Positions 50,018-57,607 of a stretch of DNA of 64,000 bases are shown here, in pieces; position 1 is the first letter of the stretch; every line of letters begins with the position of its first letter. This DNA is from Janthinobacterium tructae. GTDB lineage: Bacteria; Pseudomonadota; Gammaproteobacteria; Burkholderiales; Burkholderiaceae_D. Under the pieces are notes generated by a model, which saw nothing but the letters and a program-made list of their open reading frames with translations, was not told where the DNA came from and searched no databases. The stretch covers positions 4,278,001 to 4,342,000 of the forward strand of contig NZ_CP041185.1 in NCBI RefSeq assembly GCF_006517255.1, read 5' to 3'. The translations under genes and the position numbers were made by a program.

Positions 50018-51289
50018 TTAGCTGACGGTCTTGAAGAAGCGCAGCATCTCCCGGCTGGCGTCCGGGCCTTTTCCGTCCGTGTAACTGCCATTATTGCTGC
50101 CGCCGGACCAGGCATGGCCGGCGCCGTGGACGACCCAGTGTTCTCCCAACGGCGAGCCATCGGCCTGGCTGTGCGTGGTGCGCGTGTAGCGGTGGCCATT
50201 TGGCACGCTGCCGTCGATGGAAGCAGCCTTGGCCGCCTGGCCGCCCGCCTGGCTGCGCACACCCTGGGCAATCAGTTCATCGCCATTGCGCGGGTTGACG
50301 GTGGTGTCGCGGTCGCCATGGAAAACGATGATGGGTACGCCGCCGGCCGGTGCCTTGCGCTGGCCATTGGGCATGGCGCCGCCCTTCATGGCGGCCAGCG
50401 CCGACGGCAAGTCCTGCGCCGAGGCGAAGGGCAGGCCCGAATGCACGCCCACGGCGGCAAACAGGTCGGGGTACAAGGTGCCGACGATGACGGCCATGGC
50501 GCCACCTGCCGACAGGCCGGCGACGAACACTTCGCGTTCATTCACCGGGTAGTCGTCGATGACTTGCCGCGCGATGCCGGCGATCAGCGACGGTTCGCCC
50601 TGGTCGCGTTGCTGGTCGATGGCATTGAACCAGTTCCAGCAGCGCGAACTGTTGGCACCCTGCGTCTGCGCCGGATAGACGACAAAACATTCCTTTTCTT
50701 CGGCCAGCGCATTCATCTGCGTGCCGGCGGCGAAATCGTCGGGATTTTGCGTGCAGCCGTGCAGCATCACGATCAGCGGCATGGCCTGGCCGTGATAGCT
50801 GCTGGGGATATACAGTTTGTAGGAGCGCGTGCCCGCATGGTTGCGGTACACGCCGTCGATGAACTGCGCGCCAGCCGGCATCTGCGTCGGCGCGGCGGCC
50901 GGCGCGTTGAAACCGGGCGGATGAAAATTCGGCATCTCGAAACTGGGCATGTCGAAGCTGTGCTGGCCCAGGCCGGCGGGCACGCCCAGGCGCGCCATGA
51001 AATCCTGCGCGAATTCCTGCGCCGCCTGCGCGGGCGTGGGCGGCACCGCGTCAGCTTGCGGCGCCTCGGCCCGGGCCTGCGCAGGCGGTGGCGCCGGTGG
51101 TGGCGCCGGTGGTGGATTAATATCGCGCATCGGCTGCGCTGGCGGCGCTTGCGTGGCTGCCGCCGGCGGCGTCAGGCCGGCGGCAGACAGCGCCTGCTGG
51201 ATCGCTTCGGTGGCGGCGGCGGGGCCGCTGCCCATCAGATTACGGGTCGCTGCGCGCATCTGCGCCAGCATGTTGAGAGGTAGTTTCAT
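50018..51289 (-). CDS. PHB-depolymerase family esterase (cytoplasmic type)
   Basis: About 423 residues. The first 140 are Ala/Pro-rich and phasin-like in composition, with helical NMLAQMRAATRNLM and a PPPAPPPAPPPAQ linker; there is no signal peptide. The hydrolase domain has VMLHGCTQN (oxyanion strand), nucleophile elbow GLSAG (258-262, Ser260), FHGDRDTTV (Asp) and HGAGHAW (His). The N-terminus may target PHB granules. ATG 51289 has AAGGA at proper spacing; ATG 51295 does not. A partial duplicate of its 3' end lies downstream. Confidence 0.88.
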   Translation of the reverse strand: MKLPLNMLAQMRAATRNLMGSGPAAATEAIQQALSAAGLTPPAAATQAPPAQPMRDINPPPAPPPAPPPAQARAEAPQADAVPPTPAQAAQEFAQDFMARLGVPAGLGQHSFDMPSFEMPNFHPPGFNAPAAAPTQMPAGAQFIDGVYRNHAGTRSYKLYIPSSYHGQAMPLIVMLHGCTQNPDDFAAGTQMNALAEEKECFVVYPAQTQGANSSRCWNWFNAIDQQRDQGEPSLIAGIARQVIDDYPVNEREVFVAGLSAGGAMAVIVGTLYPDLFAAVGVHSGLPFASAQDLPSALAAMKGGAMPNGQRKAPAGGVPIIVFHGDRDTTVNPRNGDELIAQGVRSQAGGQAAKAASIDGSVPNGHRYTRTTHSQADGSPLGEHWVVHGAGHAWSGGSNNGSYTDGKGPDASREMLRFFKTVS

Positions 51290-51343
51290 GACCATCCTTA
51301 ACGGTGCCGCGCATCGGCCGGGTCATCGCCGCGAACCAATACG

Positions 51344-51757
51344 CTAGTGAATTCGCCCTGCGAGCGCCGTCTTGACGACGGTGCTGGCGTGCAGGGCACC
51401 TAATACGAAAATCGACTCGATGGTGGCCAGTGCCAGTTCCACGGAGACGTCGCTGGCGATGCTGGCCAGTCCCAGCACCTGGATTTGCAGGCGCTGGCCG
51501 GCTGCCTGGATCGCTTCCAGGTCGGCGCGCGAATAATGCTGCATGCCCAATACCAGGCTTTTACGGGCGACGGTTTGCTTCACCACGTCGGCGTGGATAC
51601 CCAGCTGGTTGCGGATGGCAGTACGGATCAGATCCGTGCGGTTGGAATAAAATCCTTCCTGAACCAGCAAATCGATCTGCCCCAGGTCGATCAAGCCGAG
51701 GTTGATCGTGATTTTCTCGGATTCCCCAATTTTGGGCTTGCTGTCTTGCTTGGCCAT
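51344..51757 (-). CDS. CopG/ribbon-helix-helix family regulator
   Basis: A 137-residue protein. After a basic N-terminus the RHH element is KITINLGLIDLGQIDLLVQEG (about residues 15-35; core NLGLIDLG) followed by FYSNRTDLIRTAIRNQLG. The C-terminal half (HYSRADLEAIQAAGQRLQIQVLGLASIASDVS) is a conserved accessory domain. It likely represses itself and perhaps the depolymerase gene 54 bp downstream. ATG 51757, with GGAGAG close before it, fixes the start over the longer frame. Confidence 0.82.
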   Translation of the reverse strand: MAKQDSKPKIGESEKITINLGLIDLGQIDLLVQEGFYSNRTDLIRTAIRNQLGIHADVVKQTVARKSLVLGMQHYSRADLEAIQAAGQRLQIQVLGLASIASDVSVELALATIESIFVLGALHASTVVKTALAGRIH

Positions 51758-51800
51758 ATCTCTCCAAAAACTCCACGTGGCATCCAATTGCCATCTGTAT

Positions 51801-51835
51801 GGATGGTAGTATAGTTGTGTAGTATCGCAAGTCAA
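51801..51835 (-). promoter_or_regulatory. Sigma-70 promoter with tandem operator half-sites
   Basis: On the minus strand, TTGACT (51835-51830), a 16-bp spacer and TATACT (51813-51808) give a near-consensus promoter for the RHH gene, with a start predicted near 51801. ATACTAC occurs twice, at 51825-51819 and 51812-51806, 13 bp apart; one copy is in the spacer and one overlaps the -10. This arrangement suits cooperative RHH autorepression. Confidence 0.65.
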
Positions 51836-52034
51836 GCAGGATCTGGCCTGATCGTGTTGTAGGACGGGCACCCGCAGAGTGAGAATGGCTGCAAAATAAA
51901 TTTCCGGAAGATGCATTTTTGATCATGCTTTCACTTAAAAATATATTCACAAAAACATTGCATGCCGAGGCCATCGCCTCGCCAGCGCGGTTTCGCGGCA
52001 TAATGCAAGCCTCCACGTTCACCGATGCCGCTCC

Positions 52035-52268
52035 ATGATGGTCGCTACCCCACCTCCGCCAGCCGTTCCACTTCCCTTGCCGTCACCGGTGCCGTCGCCC
52101 TGTGTCAGCCTGTGCAAGATGAACCGCAACAGCGGCTTGTGCGAAGGCTGTTTGCGCACGCTCGACGAGATCATCGCCTGGAGCAAGGCTGACGACGATT
52201 TCAAGCGCGCCGTGTGGGCCGAATTGCCGGGACGCGAATCCCTGCTCGATTTCGAGCCCGACTACTGA
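52035..52268 (+). CDS. DUF1289 family small protein
   Basis: A 77-residue protein with a Pro-rich N-terminus and the DUF1289 core SPCVSLCKMN...LCEGCLRTLDEIIAWS. Four cysteines suggest a small metal-binding module. The start is either ATG 52035 or ATG 52038. It lies 8 bp before the MBL-fold gene, so the two are probably co-transcribed. The roughly 200 bp upstream, toward the divergent RHH promoter, hold no other gene. Confidence 0.85.
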   Translation: MMVATPPPPAVPLPLPSPVPSPCVSLCKMNRNSGLCEGCLRTLDEIIAWSKADDDFKRAVWAELPGRESLLDFEPDY

Positions 52269-52276
52269 GGAAGCCC

Positions 52277-53200
52277 ATGCCGCGATCGCCAGCGCTGTTC
52301 CCCGATTCCATGCAGGTGTTCGAACGCGGCTGGCTGTCGTCGAACAACATCCTGTTCCAAGGCAAGGACGACACGGCCCTGATCGACAGCGGCTATGTCA
52401 CGCATGCGCCGCAAACCCTGGCCTTGCTGCGCCATAGCTTGCAAGGGCGACCGCTGCACCGCTTGTTCAACACCCATCTGCACTCCGACCATTGCGGCGG
52501 CAACGCGCTGCTGCAAGCCGAATACGGCTGCCGTACGGCCATTCCCGTGTCGGAGGCGGACAAGGTGCGAGTATGGGATGTCGATGCCCTCAGCTACCAG
52601 GCCACGGGCCAGCAATGCCCGCGCTTCGGCTTTGACGCCACCGTCTCGCCCGGCGACACGTTGACCTTGGCCGACATGGCCTGGCAGGCGCTGGGCGCAC
52701 CGGGACACGACCCGCACTCGCTGATTTTTTACTGTGCCGACGAGGGCATCCTCATTTCCGCCGACGCCCTGTGGGAAAACGGCTTTGGCGTGATCTTCCC
52801 GGAACTCGATGGCGGCTCCGGTTTTCTGGAAGCGCGCGCCACGCTGGACCTGATCGCCAGCCTGGACGTGCGCGTGGTGATTCCCGGCCACGGGCGGCCG
52901 TTCCAGGACGCTGCCGGCGCCCTGCAGCGCGCCTATTCGCGTCTCGACTACCTGTCGTCCGACCCCGTGCGCAATGCGCAGAATGCGGTGAAAGTGCTGC
53001 TGAAATTTTTGCTGCTGGAGCGTCAGCGCATCGCGCTCGCCGCAATACCGGCCTTGCTGCGCGGCATGCCCATCTTCGAAGAGGCCAACCGGCGCTTCCT
53101 GCGCCTGGAGGCGGCCGCGCTGGCCGAGTGGGCTGTGTCGCAGCTGGTGAGGGCTGCAGCGGCACGCGTCGAGGGTGAGTACTTGCTTAACGAGGGCTGA
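52277..53200 (+). CDS. MBL-fold metallohydrolase
   Basis: A 307-residue metallo-beta-lactamase-fold hydrolase. The metal motif THLHSDHCGG (H-x-H-x-D-H), GAPGHDPHSLIFY, SADALWENGFG and VIPGHG are intact. A C-terminal helical region of about 90 residues follows the catalytic domain. Substrate unknown; glyoxalase II-like or lactonase-like activity is possible. TGAGGAAG lies upstream of ATG 52277. Confidence 0.88.
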   Translation: MPRSPALFPDSMQVFERGWLSSNNILFQGKDDTALIDSGYVTHAPQTLALLRHSLQGRPLHRLFNTHLHSDHCGGNALLQAEYGCRTAIPVSEADKVRVWDVDALSYQATGQQCPRFGFDATVSPGDTLTLADMAWQALGAPGHDPHSLIFYCADEGILISADALWENGFGVIFPELDGGSGFLEARATLDLIASLDVRVVIPGHGRPFQDAAGALQRAYSRLDYLSSDPVRNAQNAVKVLLKFLLLERQRIALAAIPALLRGMPIFEEANRRFLRLEAAALAEWAVSQLVRAAAARVEGEYLLNEG

Positions 53201-53299
53201 AACGGTCGGGTGATAAATTCAGCACGATCGTACTTTTTCTGCACTATAATCAACGTTCAGTGTGTTCCTCATCCCGATCAACTTTCCAGCGAGTCCGCC

Positions 53300-54253
53300 A
53301 TGGCATTGCCTGTTGCGTTGCAAAACCTCTCCTTACCCGTTATCGCCTCGCCGATGTTCATCGCCAGCGGCCCGGCCCTCGTCGCGGCGCAGTGCAAGGC
53401 CGGCATCGTCGGTTCCTTCCCGGCCCTGAACGCGCGTCCCGCTGAATTGCTTGATACCTGGCTCACGGAGCTGCAGGCCGAACTGGCCGCCTTCCAGGCC
53501 GCCAATCCCGATAAAAAAGTGGGACCGATCGCCGTCAACCAGATCGTGCACCAGTCGAACGACCGCCTGGCGCATGATGTGGAAGTGTGCGTGAAACACC
53601 GCATTCCCATCATCATTTCCTCGCTACGCGCGCCACCCAAGGAAATGCTCGACGCTATCCACAGCTATGGCGGCATCGTGCTGCACGATGTGATCTCGAT
53701 CCGCCACGCGAAAAAGGCGCTGGAGGCGGGCGTCGATGGCCTGATCCTGGTGGCCAGCGGCGCCGGCGGCCATGCGGGCACCCTGTCGCCGTTCGCGCTG
53801 GTGGGTGAAGTGCGCAAATTCTTTGACGGTCCGCTGGCGCTGTCCGGCTCCATCGCCACGGGCGACGCCGTGCTGGCCGCACAGGCCATGGGCGCCGACT
53901 TTGCCTATATCGGCTCGCGCTGGCTGGCGACCAAGGAATCGAACGTCAGCGACGGCTATCGCGATGCCATCGTGGATTCAAGCGCGGCGGACATCGTCTA
54001 CACGAACCTGTTTACTGGCGTGCACGGCAATTATCTGAAAAAATCGATCGTCGCGGCCGGACTCGATCCGGAAGCCTTGCCCGAAGCGGACAAGAGTTCG
54101 ATGAATTTTGGCTCCGGCAGCGCCAAGGCCTGGCGCGACATCTGGGGCGCGGGCCAAGGCGTGGGCTTGATGGATGATGTGCCAAGCGTGGAAGAGATGG
54201 TGGCGCGCCTGAAGGCCGAATACGATGCGGCGCGCGCGCGCCTGAAGCTGTAA
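53300..54253 (+). CDS. Nitronate monooxygenase
   Basis: A 317-residue FMN TIM-barrel enzyme of the 2-nitropropane dioxygenase family. Motifs: VIASPMFIASGP (about residues 14-25), GSFPALNARP, LVASGAGGHAGTLSPFAL with the catalytic-type His, and ALSGSIATGDAVLAAQAMGADFAYIGSRWLAT (FMN phosphate site; core GADFAYIGSR). It oxidises toxic nitronates such as propionate-3-nitronate. ATG 53300 begins the barrel; a longer frame exists without a ribosome site. Confidence 0.92.
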   Translation: MALPVALQNLSLPVIASPMFIASGPALVAAQCKAGIVGSFPALNARPAELLDTWLTELQAELAAFQAANPDKKVGPIAVNQIVHQSNDRLAHDVEVCVKHRIPIIISSLRAPPKEMLDAIHSYGGIVLHDVISIRHAKKALEAGVDGLILVASGAGGHAGTLSPFALVGEVRKFFDGPLALSGSIATGDAVLAAQAMGADFAYIGSRWLATKESNVSDGYRDAIVDSSAADIVYTNLFTGVHGNYLKKSIVAAGLDPEALPEADKSSMNFGSGSAKAWRDIWGAGQGVGLMDDVPSVEEMVARLKAEYDAARARLKL

Positions 54254-54274
54254 CGCTGGTGCTGCGGTGGTGGT

Positions 54275-54363
54275 GTCGGATTACGCTGCGCTAATCCGAC
54301 CTACGTCCGACCTGCCGCGTCAACCATGGGTAGGTCGGATTAGCGCGCCGCGCGTAATCCGAC
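54275..54363. repeat. REP-like palindrome pair 3 (BIME)
   Basis: Stem A: GTCGGATTA (54275-54283) with TAATCCGAC (54292-54300). Stem B: GTCGGATTA (54334-54342) with TAATCCGAC (54355-54363). The pair is in opposite orientation and lies between convergent genes. Confidence 0.9.
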
Positions 54364-54372
54364 AACACCACA

Positions 54373-54966
54373 TCACTCCTGCTTCAAATCCTCGGGCTTG
54401 ATGGCCCACAGCCCTGGCAGGTTGCGCCAGTAGCCGTACGCATCCATGCCGAAGCCGACGACGAAGCGGTTCGGGATCACCAGGCCGACGATGTCGGCCT
54501 GTACGGGCTTTTTCTTGCCGATGGCTTTGTCGGCAAACACAGCCAGGATGACTTCCGAGGCGCCCATGTCCAGCAAACGCTGCTTGACGTGCGCCAGGGT
54601 TTCGCCTTCGTCGAGAATATCGTCGAGCACGATGACGGTGCGGCCCGCCACGTTCGAACGGGGGATGACTTTCCACACCACTTCGCCACCCTTGTCGTCG
54701 TCGCCGTAGCGGCTCACATGGATGTAGTCGAATTCGAGCGGGAAGCTCAGTTGCGGCAGCAGGTTGCCCGTAAACACGACGGCGCCGCCCATCACGCCCA
54801 GCACCAGCGGGAACTCTTTCGAGTCCTCGGCGTTGAAGCGCGTGTTGAGCACATCGGCCATGCGCGTGATCGACGACTGCACGGTATCTTGGTCGAACAG
54901 CAGTTCCGCGTTCTTGATCAGGTCACGGGCACGGTTGTGATGAAATTCTTGCATGGACTCTTGCAT
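54373..54966 (-). CDS. hpt: Hypoxanthine-guanine phosphoribosyltransferase
   Basis: A 197-residue type-I phosphoribosyltransferase for purine salvage. The PRPP motif VIVLDDILDEGETL lies near residues 110-123, with the substrate loop VSRYGDDDKGGE before it and the purine-binding VVGFGMDAYGYWRNLPGLWAI near the C-terminus (core GFGMDAYGYWR). The start may be ATG 54966 or 54954. It ends 10 bp from a BIME. Confidence 0.93.
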   Translation of the reverse strand: MQESMQEFHHNRARDLIKNAELLFDQDTVQSSITRMADVLNTRFNAEDSKEFPLVLGVMGGAVVFTGNLLPQLSFPLEFDYIHVSRYGDDDKGGEVVWKVIPRSNVAGRTVIVLDDILDEGETLAHVKQRLLDMGASEVILAVFADKAIGKKKPVQADIVGLVIPNRFVVGFGMDAYGYWRNLPGLWAIKPEDLKQE

Positions 54967-55017
54967 GGCGATGAATGGGGCTGATGGTCAATGCGGGTAT
55001 TATCCCGCAAATCGGCC

Positions 55018-56274
55018 TTATTTGTAATCGCGCATGTCGTCGATGACCTTGCCATCCTGCGCCAGGCTGCCCACGGCCACCAGCACCACGTCGCCGCGCA
55101 GCTTGGTCAGTTCGCGGATCGAGCCGATGATGGCTTCCACGCCGCTGGCGTCCGCCGGATCTTCGACTTCGCAATGCAAAGCCATCTCGTCGTTGGCCAT
55201 GCGCCCGGACACCACCAGCCGCGCCTTCCTGATTTGCGGATGGCGGCGCGCGATGTCATGCACCTGCGACGGATGCACGAACATGGCGCGCACCTTGGTG
55301 GTCTGGTCCGCGCGCCCCATCCAGCCTTTGATGCGCGTATTCGTGCGGCCGCACGGCGAATCCTGCGCATTGACCAGTACGGCCGACAGGTCGCCCGTGG
55401 CGAAGCGGATCAGCGGATAGTCGGCATTGAAGACGGTGACGACGACTTCACCCACTTCGCCCGGTGCGACGGGAATGCCGCTGCCCGGATGGACGATTTC
55501 AAGCAGGACGTTTTCATCGACGACCATGCCCGGATTGAGCTTGCCATTGCTGGCCGTTTCATAGGCGATGCTGCCGATATCGGCCGAGGCATAGGTCTGG
55601 AACACGTGCGGCACGCCGTTCTCGGCAAACCAGCTGCGCAGGGATTCGGGCAAGGCTTCCGCGCCCATCAAGGCCTTGGTGACGCTGCTGATGTCGGCGC
55701 CCATTTCGCGCGCCTTCTCGATGATCAGTTTTAAAAATGACGGCGTGCCGATATACGTGTCGGGCTTCAGGTCGACCATCGCCTGCACCTGCATTTCCGT
55801 CTGCCCGATGCCAGCCGGGATGACGGTGCAGCCGATGCGTGCGGCGCCCCCTTCGACCATGAAGGCGGCCGGCGTGAAGTGATACGAAAAGCAGTTCTGC
55901 AGCAAGCCGCCGGCGCGCACGCCGGCCGCATACATGGGCCGCGCGAAGCGCCACCAGTCCGGGCCGCGGCCTTCCGGATCGAAGATGGGGCCGGGCGAGA
56001 CAAAGACGCGCGACAGGGCGTTTTTCGGCGTCGTGTTCAAGCCGCCGAACGGCAGCGCGCCGTGCTGCAATTGCTTGAGGTCGGACTTGCGCGTCACGGG
56101 CAGCTGCGCCAGCGCGGCGCGGCTGGTGATGTCGGCCGCGTTGACGCCATCGAGAATGCGGGCCCAGCCCGGCGCCTGTTGCGCGCGCGCGATCAGCTGC
56201 GGCAGGCCGGCCATCAATTCGCGTTCGCGCGCTTCGGGGGCGCGTGCTTCCAGACTATCGAGCGTATCGGTCAT
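55018..56274 (-). CDS. PaaK-family adenylate-forming protein with altered P-loop
   Basis: A 418-residue member of the phenylacetate-CoA ligase family. RKSDLKQLQ, GTPSFLKLIIEKA, TYASADIGSIAYE and the C-terminal RIKGWMGRADQTTKVRAMFVHP (core GRADQTTKVRAMFV) are PaaK-like. At the usual SSGTTGKP phosphate loop it instead has FVSPGPIFDPEGRGPD. It is the last gene of the LIV-transporter/acyl-CoA-ligase group and overlaps the MmcQ gene by 4 nt. Activation of an aromatic or branched acid is possible; the loop change leaves activity uncertain. Confidence 0.83.
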   Translation of the reverse strand: MTDTLDSLEARAPEARERELMAGLPQLIARAQQAPGWARILDGVNAADITSRAALAQLPVTRKSDLKQLQHGALPFGGLNTTPKNALSRVFVSPGPIFDPEGRGPDWWRFARPMYAAGVRAGGLLQNCFSYHFTPAAFMVEGGAARIGCTVIPAGIGQTEMQVQAMVDLKPDTYIGTPSFLKLIIEKAREMGADISSVTKALMGAEALPESLRSWFAENGVPHVFQTYASADIGSIAYETASNGKLNPGMVVDENVLLEIVHPGSGIPVAPGEVGEVVVTVFNADYPLIRFATGDLSAVLVNAQDSPCGRTNTRIKGWMGRADQTTKVRAMFVHPSQVHDIARRHPQIRKARLVVSGRMANDEMALHCEVEDPADASGVEAIIGSIRELTKLRGDVVLVAVGSLAQDGKVIDDMRDYK

Positions 56275-56630
56275 GTTGCTGATTCTCCAATGTCACGTTG
56301 CATTTTTTTCGTCAGCCCCGCAACAATCAGGCTGTATGAGCGCTGCAGCAGGGCGGCCATTTCGTCATCGTCCAGCGCGTCGGGGCTGGCGACCAGCACC
56401 CATCTGGCCCGCGCCAGGTAGGGCGCCGGGCGAAAACCGGGACGGTCCGTCAATTCCAGGAAGCGCTCCGCATCGACCTTGAAGCTGATGCCGCGCGGGC
56501 TGTGGTCTTCCGCGCCGCACAGGGCGAACAGCTTGCCGCCGACGCAAAACGCCAGCACGTTGCTCCACTTGATGTCTTCTGTCGCGCCGGGAAAGCCGCG
56601 GCACACTTGCTTCGCCCGTTCCAGGTCCAT
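56271..56630 (-). CDS. MmcQ/YjbR family protein
   Basis: A 119-residue small protein with the family's N-terminal FPGATEDIKWSNVLAFCVGGKLFAL (core FPGATEDIKW) and SFKVDAERFLELTDRPGF. The fold resembles a DNA-binding double-wing domain, but function is unknown. It lies 16 bp after livF and overlaps the PaaK-like gene by 4 nt, so it belongs to the operon. Confidence 0.88.
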   Translation of the reverse strand: MDLERAKQVCRGFPGATEDIKWSNVLAFCVGGKLFALCGAEDHSPRGISFKVDAERFLELTDRPGFRPAPYLARARWVLVASPDALDDDEMAALLQRSYSLIVAGLTKKMQRDIGESAT

Positions 56631-56646
56631 GACGGCTGCTCCCGTG

Positions 56647-57483
56647 TCAGGCCAGCCAGCGCTTGCGGCGGCGGTAGAACTTCATGTCGCGGAAGCTCTT
56701 GCGCCCGGCGCTGGAGACGCCCAGATAAAACTCTTTGACGTCTTCATTGCTGGCCAGTTCCTGCGCTTGTCCTTCCATCACGACGCGGCCGTTTTCCAGG
56801 ATGTAGCCGAAGTCGGCGTAGCGCAGCGCCACGTTGGTGTTCTGTTCGGCCAGCAGGAACGACACGTTTTCCTTGTGGTTCAGGTCCTTGACGATGCCGA
56901 AGATCTCTTCGACGATCTGCGGCGCGATGCCCATCGACGGTTCGTCCAGTAAAATCATCGATGGCTTGGCCATCAGCGCGCGGCCGATGGCGCACATCTG
57001 CTGCTCGCCGCCCGAGGTATAGCCAGCCTGGCTGCTGCGCCGCGTTTTCAGGCGCGGAAAGTAGTGGTAGACCTTCTCCAGCGCGTCTTTCAGTTCGCCG
57101 CGTGACAGGCTGCGCGTGTAGGCACCCGTCAGCAGGTTTTCCTCGATGGTGAGGTGGCCGAAACAGTGGCGCCCTTCCATCACTTGCGACAGGCCCCGCT
57201 TGACCAGCTCATTCGGCGTCAATTGATCCACGCGCTCGCCCTTGAACTGGACTTCGCCCTTGGTGACGTCGCCGCGTTCGCCGCGCAGCAGGGTCGAGAT
57301 GGTTTTCAGGGTGGTCGACTTGCCGGCGCCGTTGGCGCCCAGCAGCGCCACGATCTTGCCCTGCGGCACTTGCAGCGACACGCCCTTCAGGACCAGGATC
57401 ACGTGGTCGTAGATGACTTCGATATTGTTCACCGACAGGTAGGGCGGTGGGGTGTCTGGTGTTGGCGTGGCAGTGGGTGTCAT
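56647..57483 (-). CDS. Branched-chain-type ABC transporter ATPase (LivF-like)
   Basis: A 278-residue ATPase. Walker A is GANGAGKST, the signature is YTSGGEQQMCAIGRALM and Walker B is MILLDEPSMGIAP. Compared with LivF it has a longer Thr/Pro-rich N-terminus and a basic C-terminal tail (SFRDMKFYRRRKRWLA). It partners the LivG-like ATPase at 61050. It is separated from the binding-protein gene by a BIME. Confidence 0.92.
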   Translation of the reverse strand: MTPTATPTPDTPPPYLSVNNIEVIYDHVILVLKGVSLQVPQGKIVALLGANGAGKSTTLKTISTLLRGERGDVTKGEVQFKGERVDQLTPNELVKRGLSQVMEGRHCFGHLTIEENLLTGAYTRSLSRGELKDALEKVYHYFPRLKTRRSSQAGYTSGGEQQMCAIGRALMAKPSMILLDEPSMGIAPQIVEEIFGIVKDLNHKENVSFLLAEQNTNVALRYADFGYILENGRVVMEGQAQELASNEDVKEFYLGVSSAGRKSFRDMKFYRRRKRWLA

Positions 57484-57515
57484 GGCTGCTTCGTTTTCAT
57501 GTGATGTTGGTGCTT

Positions 57516-57590
57516 GTCGGATTACGCTGCGCTAATCCGACCTACGATGTATCCAGGTAGGTCGGATTAGCGCAACGCGCGTAATCCGAC
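57516..57590. repeat. REP-like palindrome pair 4 (BIME)
   Basis: Stem A: GTCGGATTA (57516-57524) with TAATCCGAC (57533-57541). Stem B: GTCGGATTA (57561-57569) with TAATCCGAC (57582-57590). The two CCTACG/GTAGG flanks face each other. It sits between the binding-protein and livF-like genes inside one operon. Confidence 0.9.
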
Positions 57591-57607
57591 ACCACTTTGA
57601 GAGCCGC

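Noticed and set aside
49813..50271. A 152-codon minus-strand frame across the depolymerase 3' end
   Set aside because: Only its C-terminal part resembles the depolymerase, from the decayed duplicate; the rest is a shifted frame of the intact gene.
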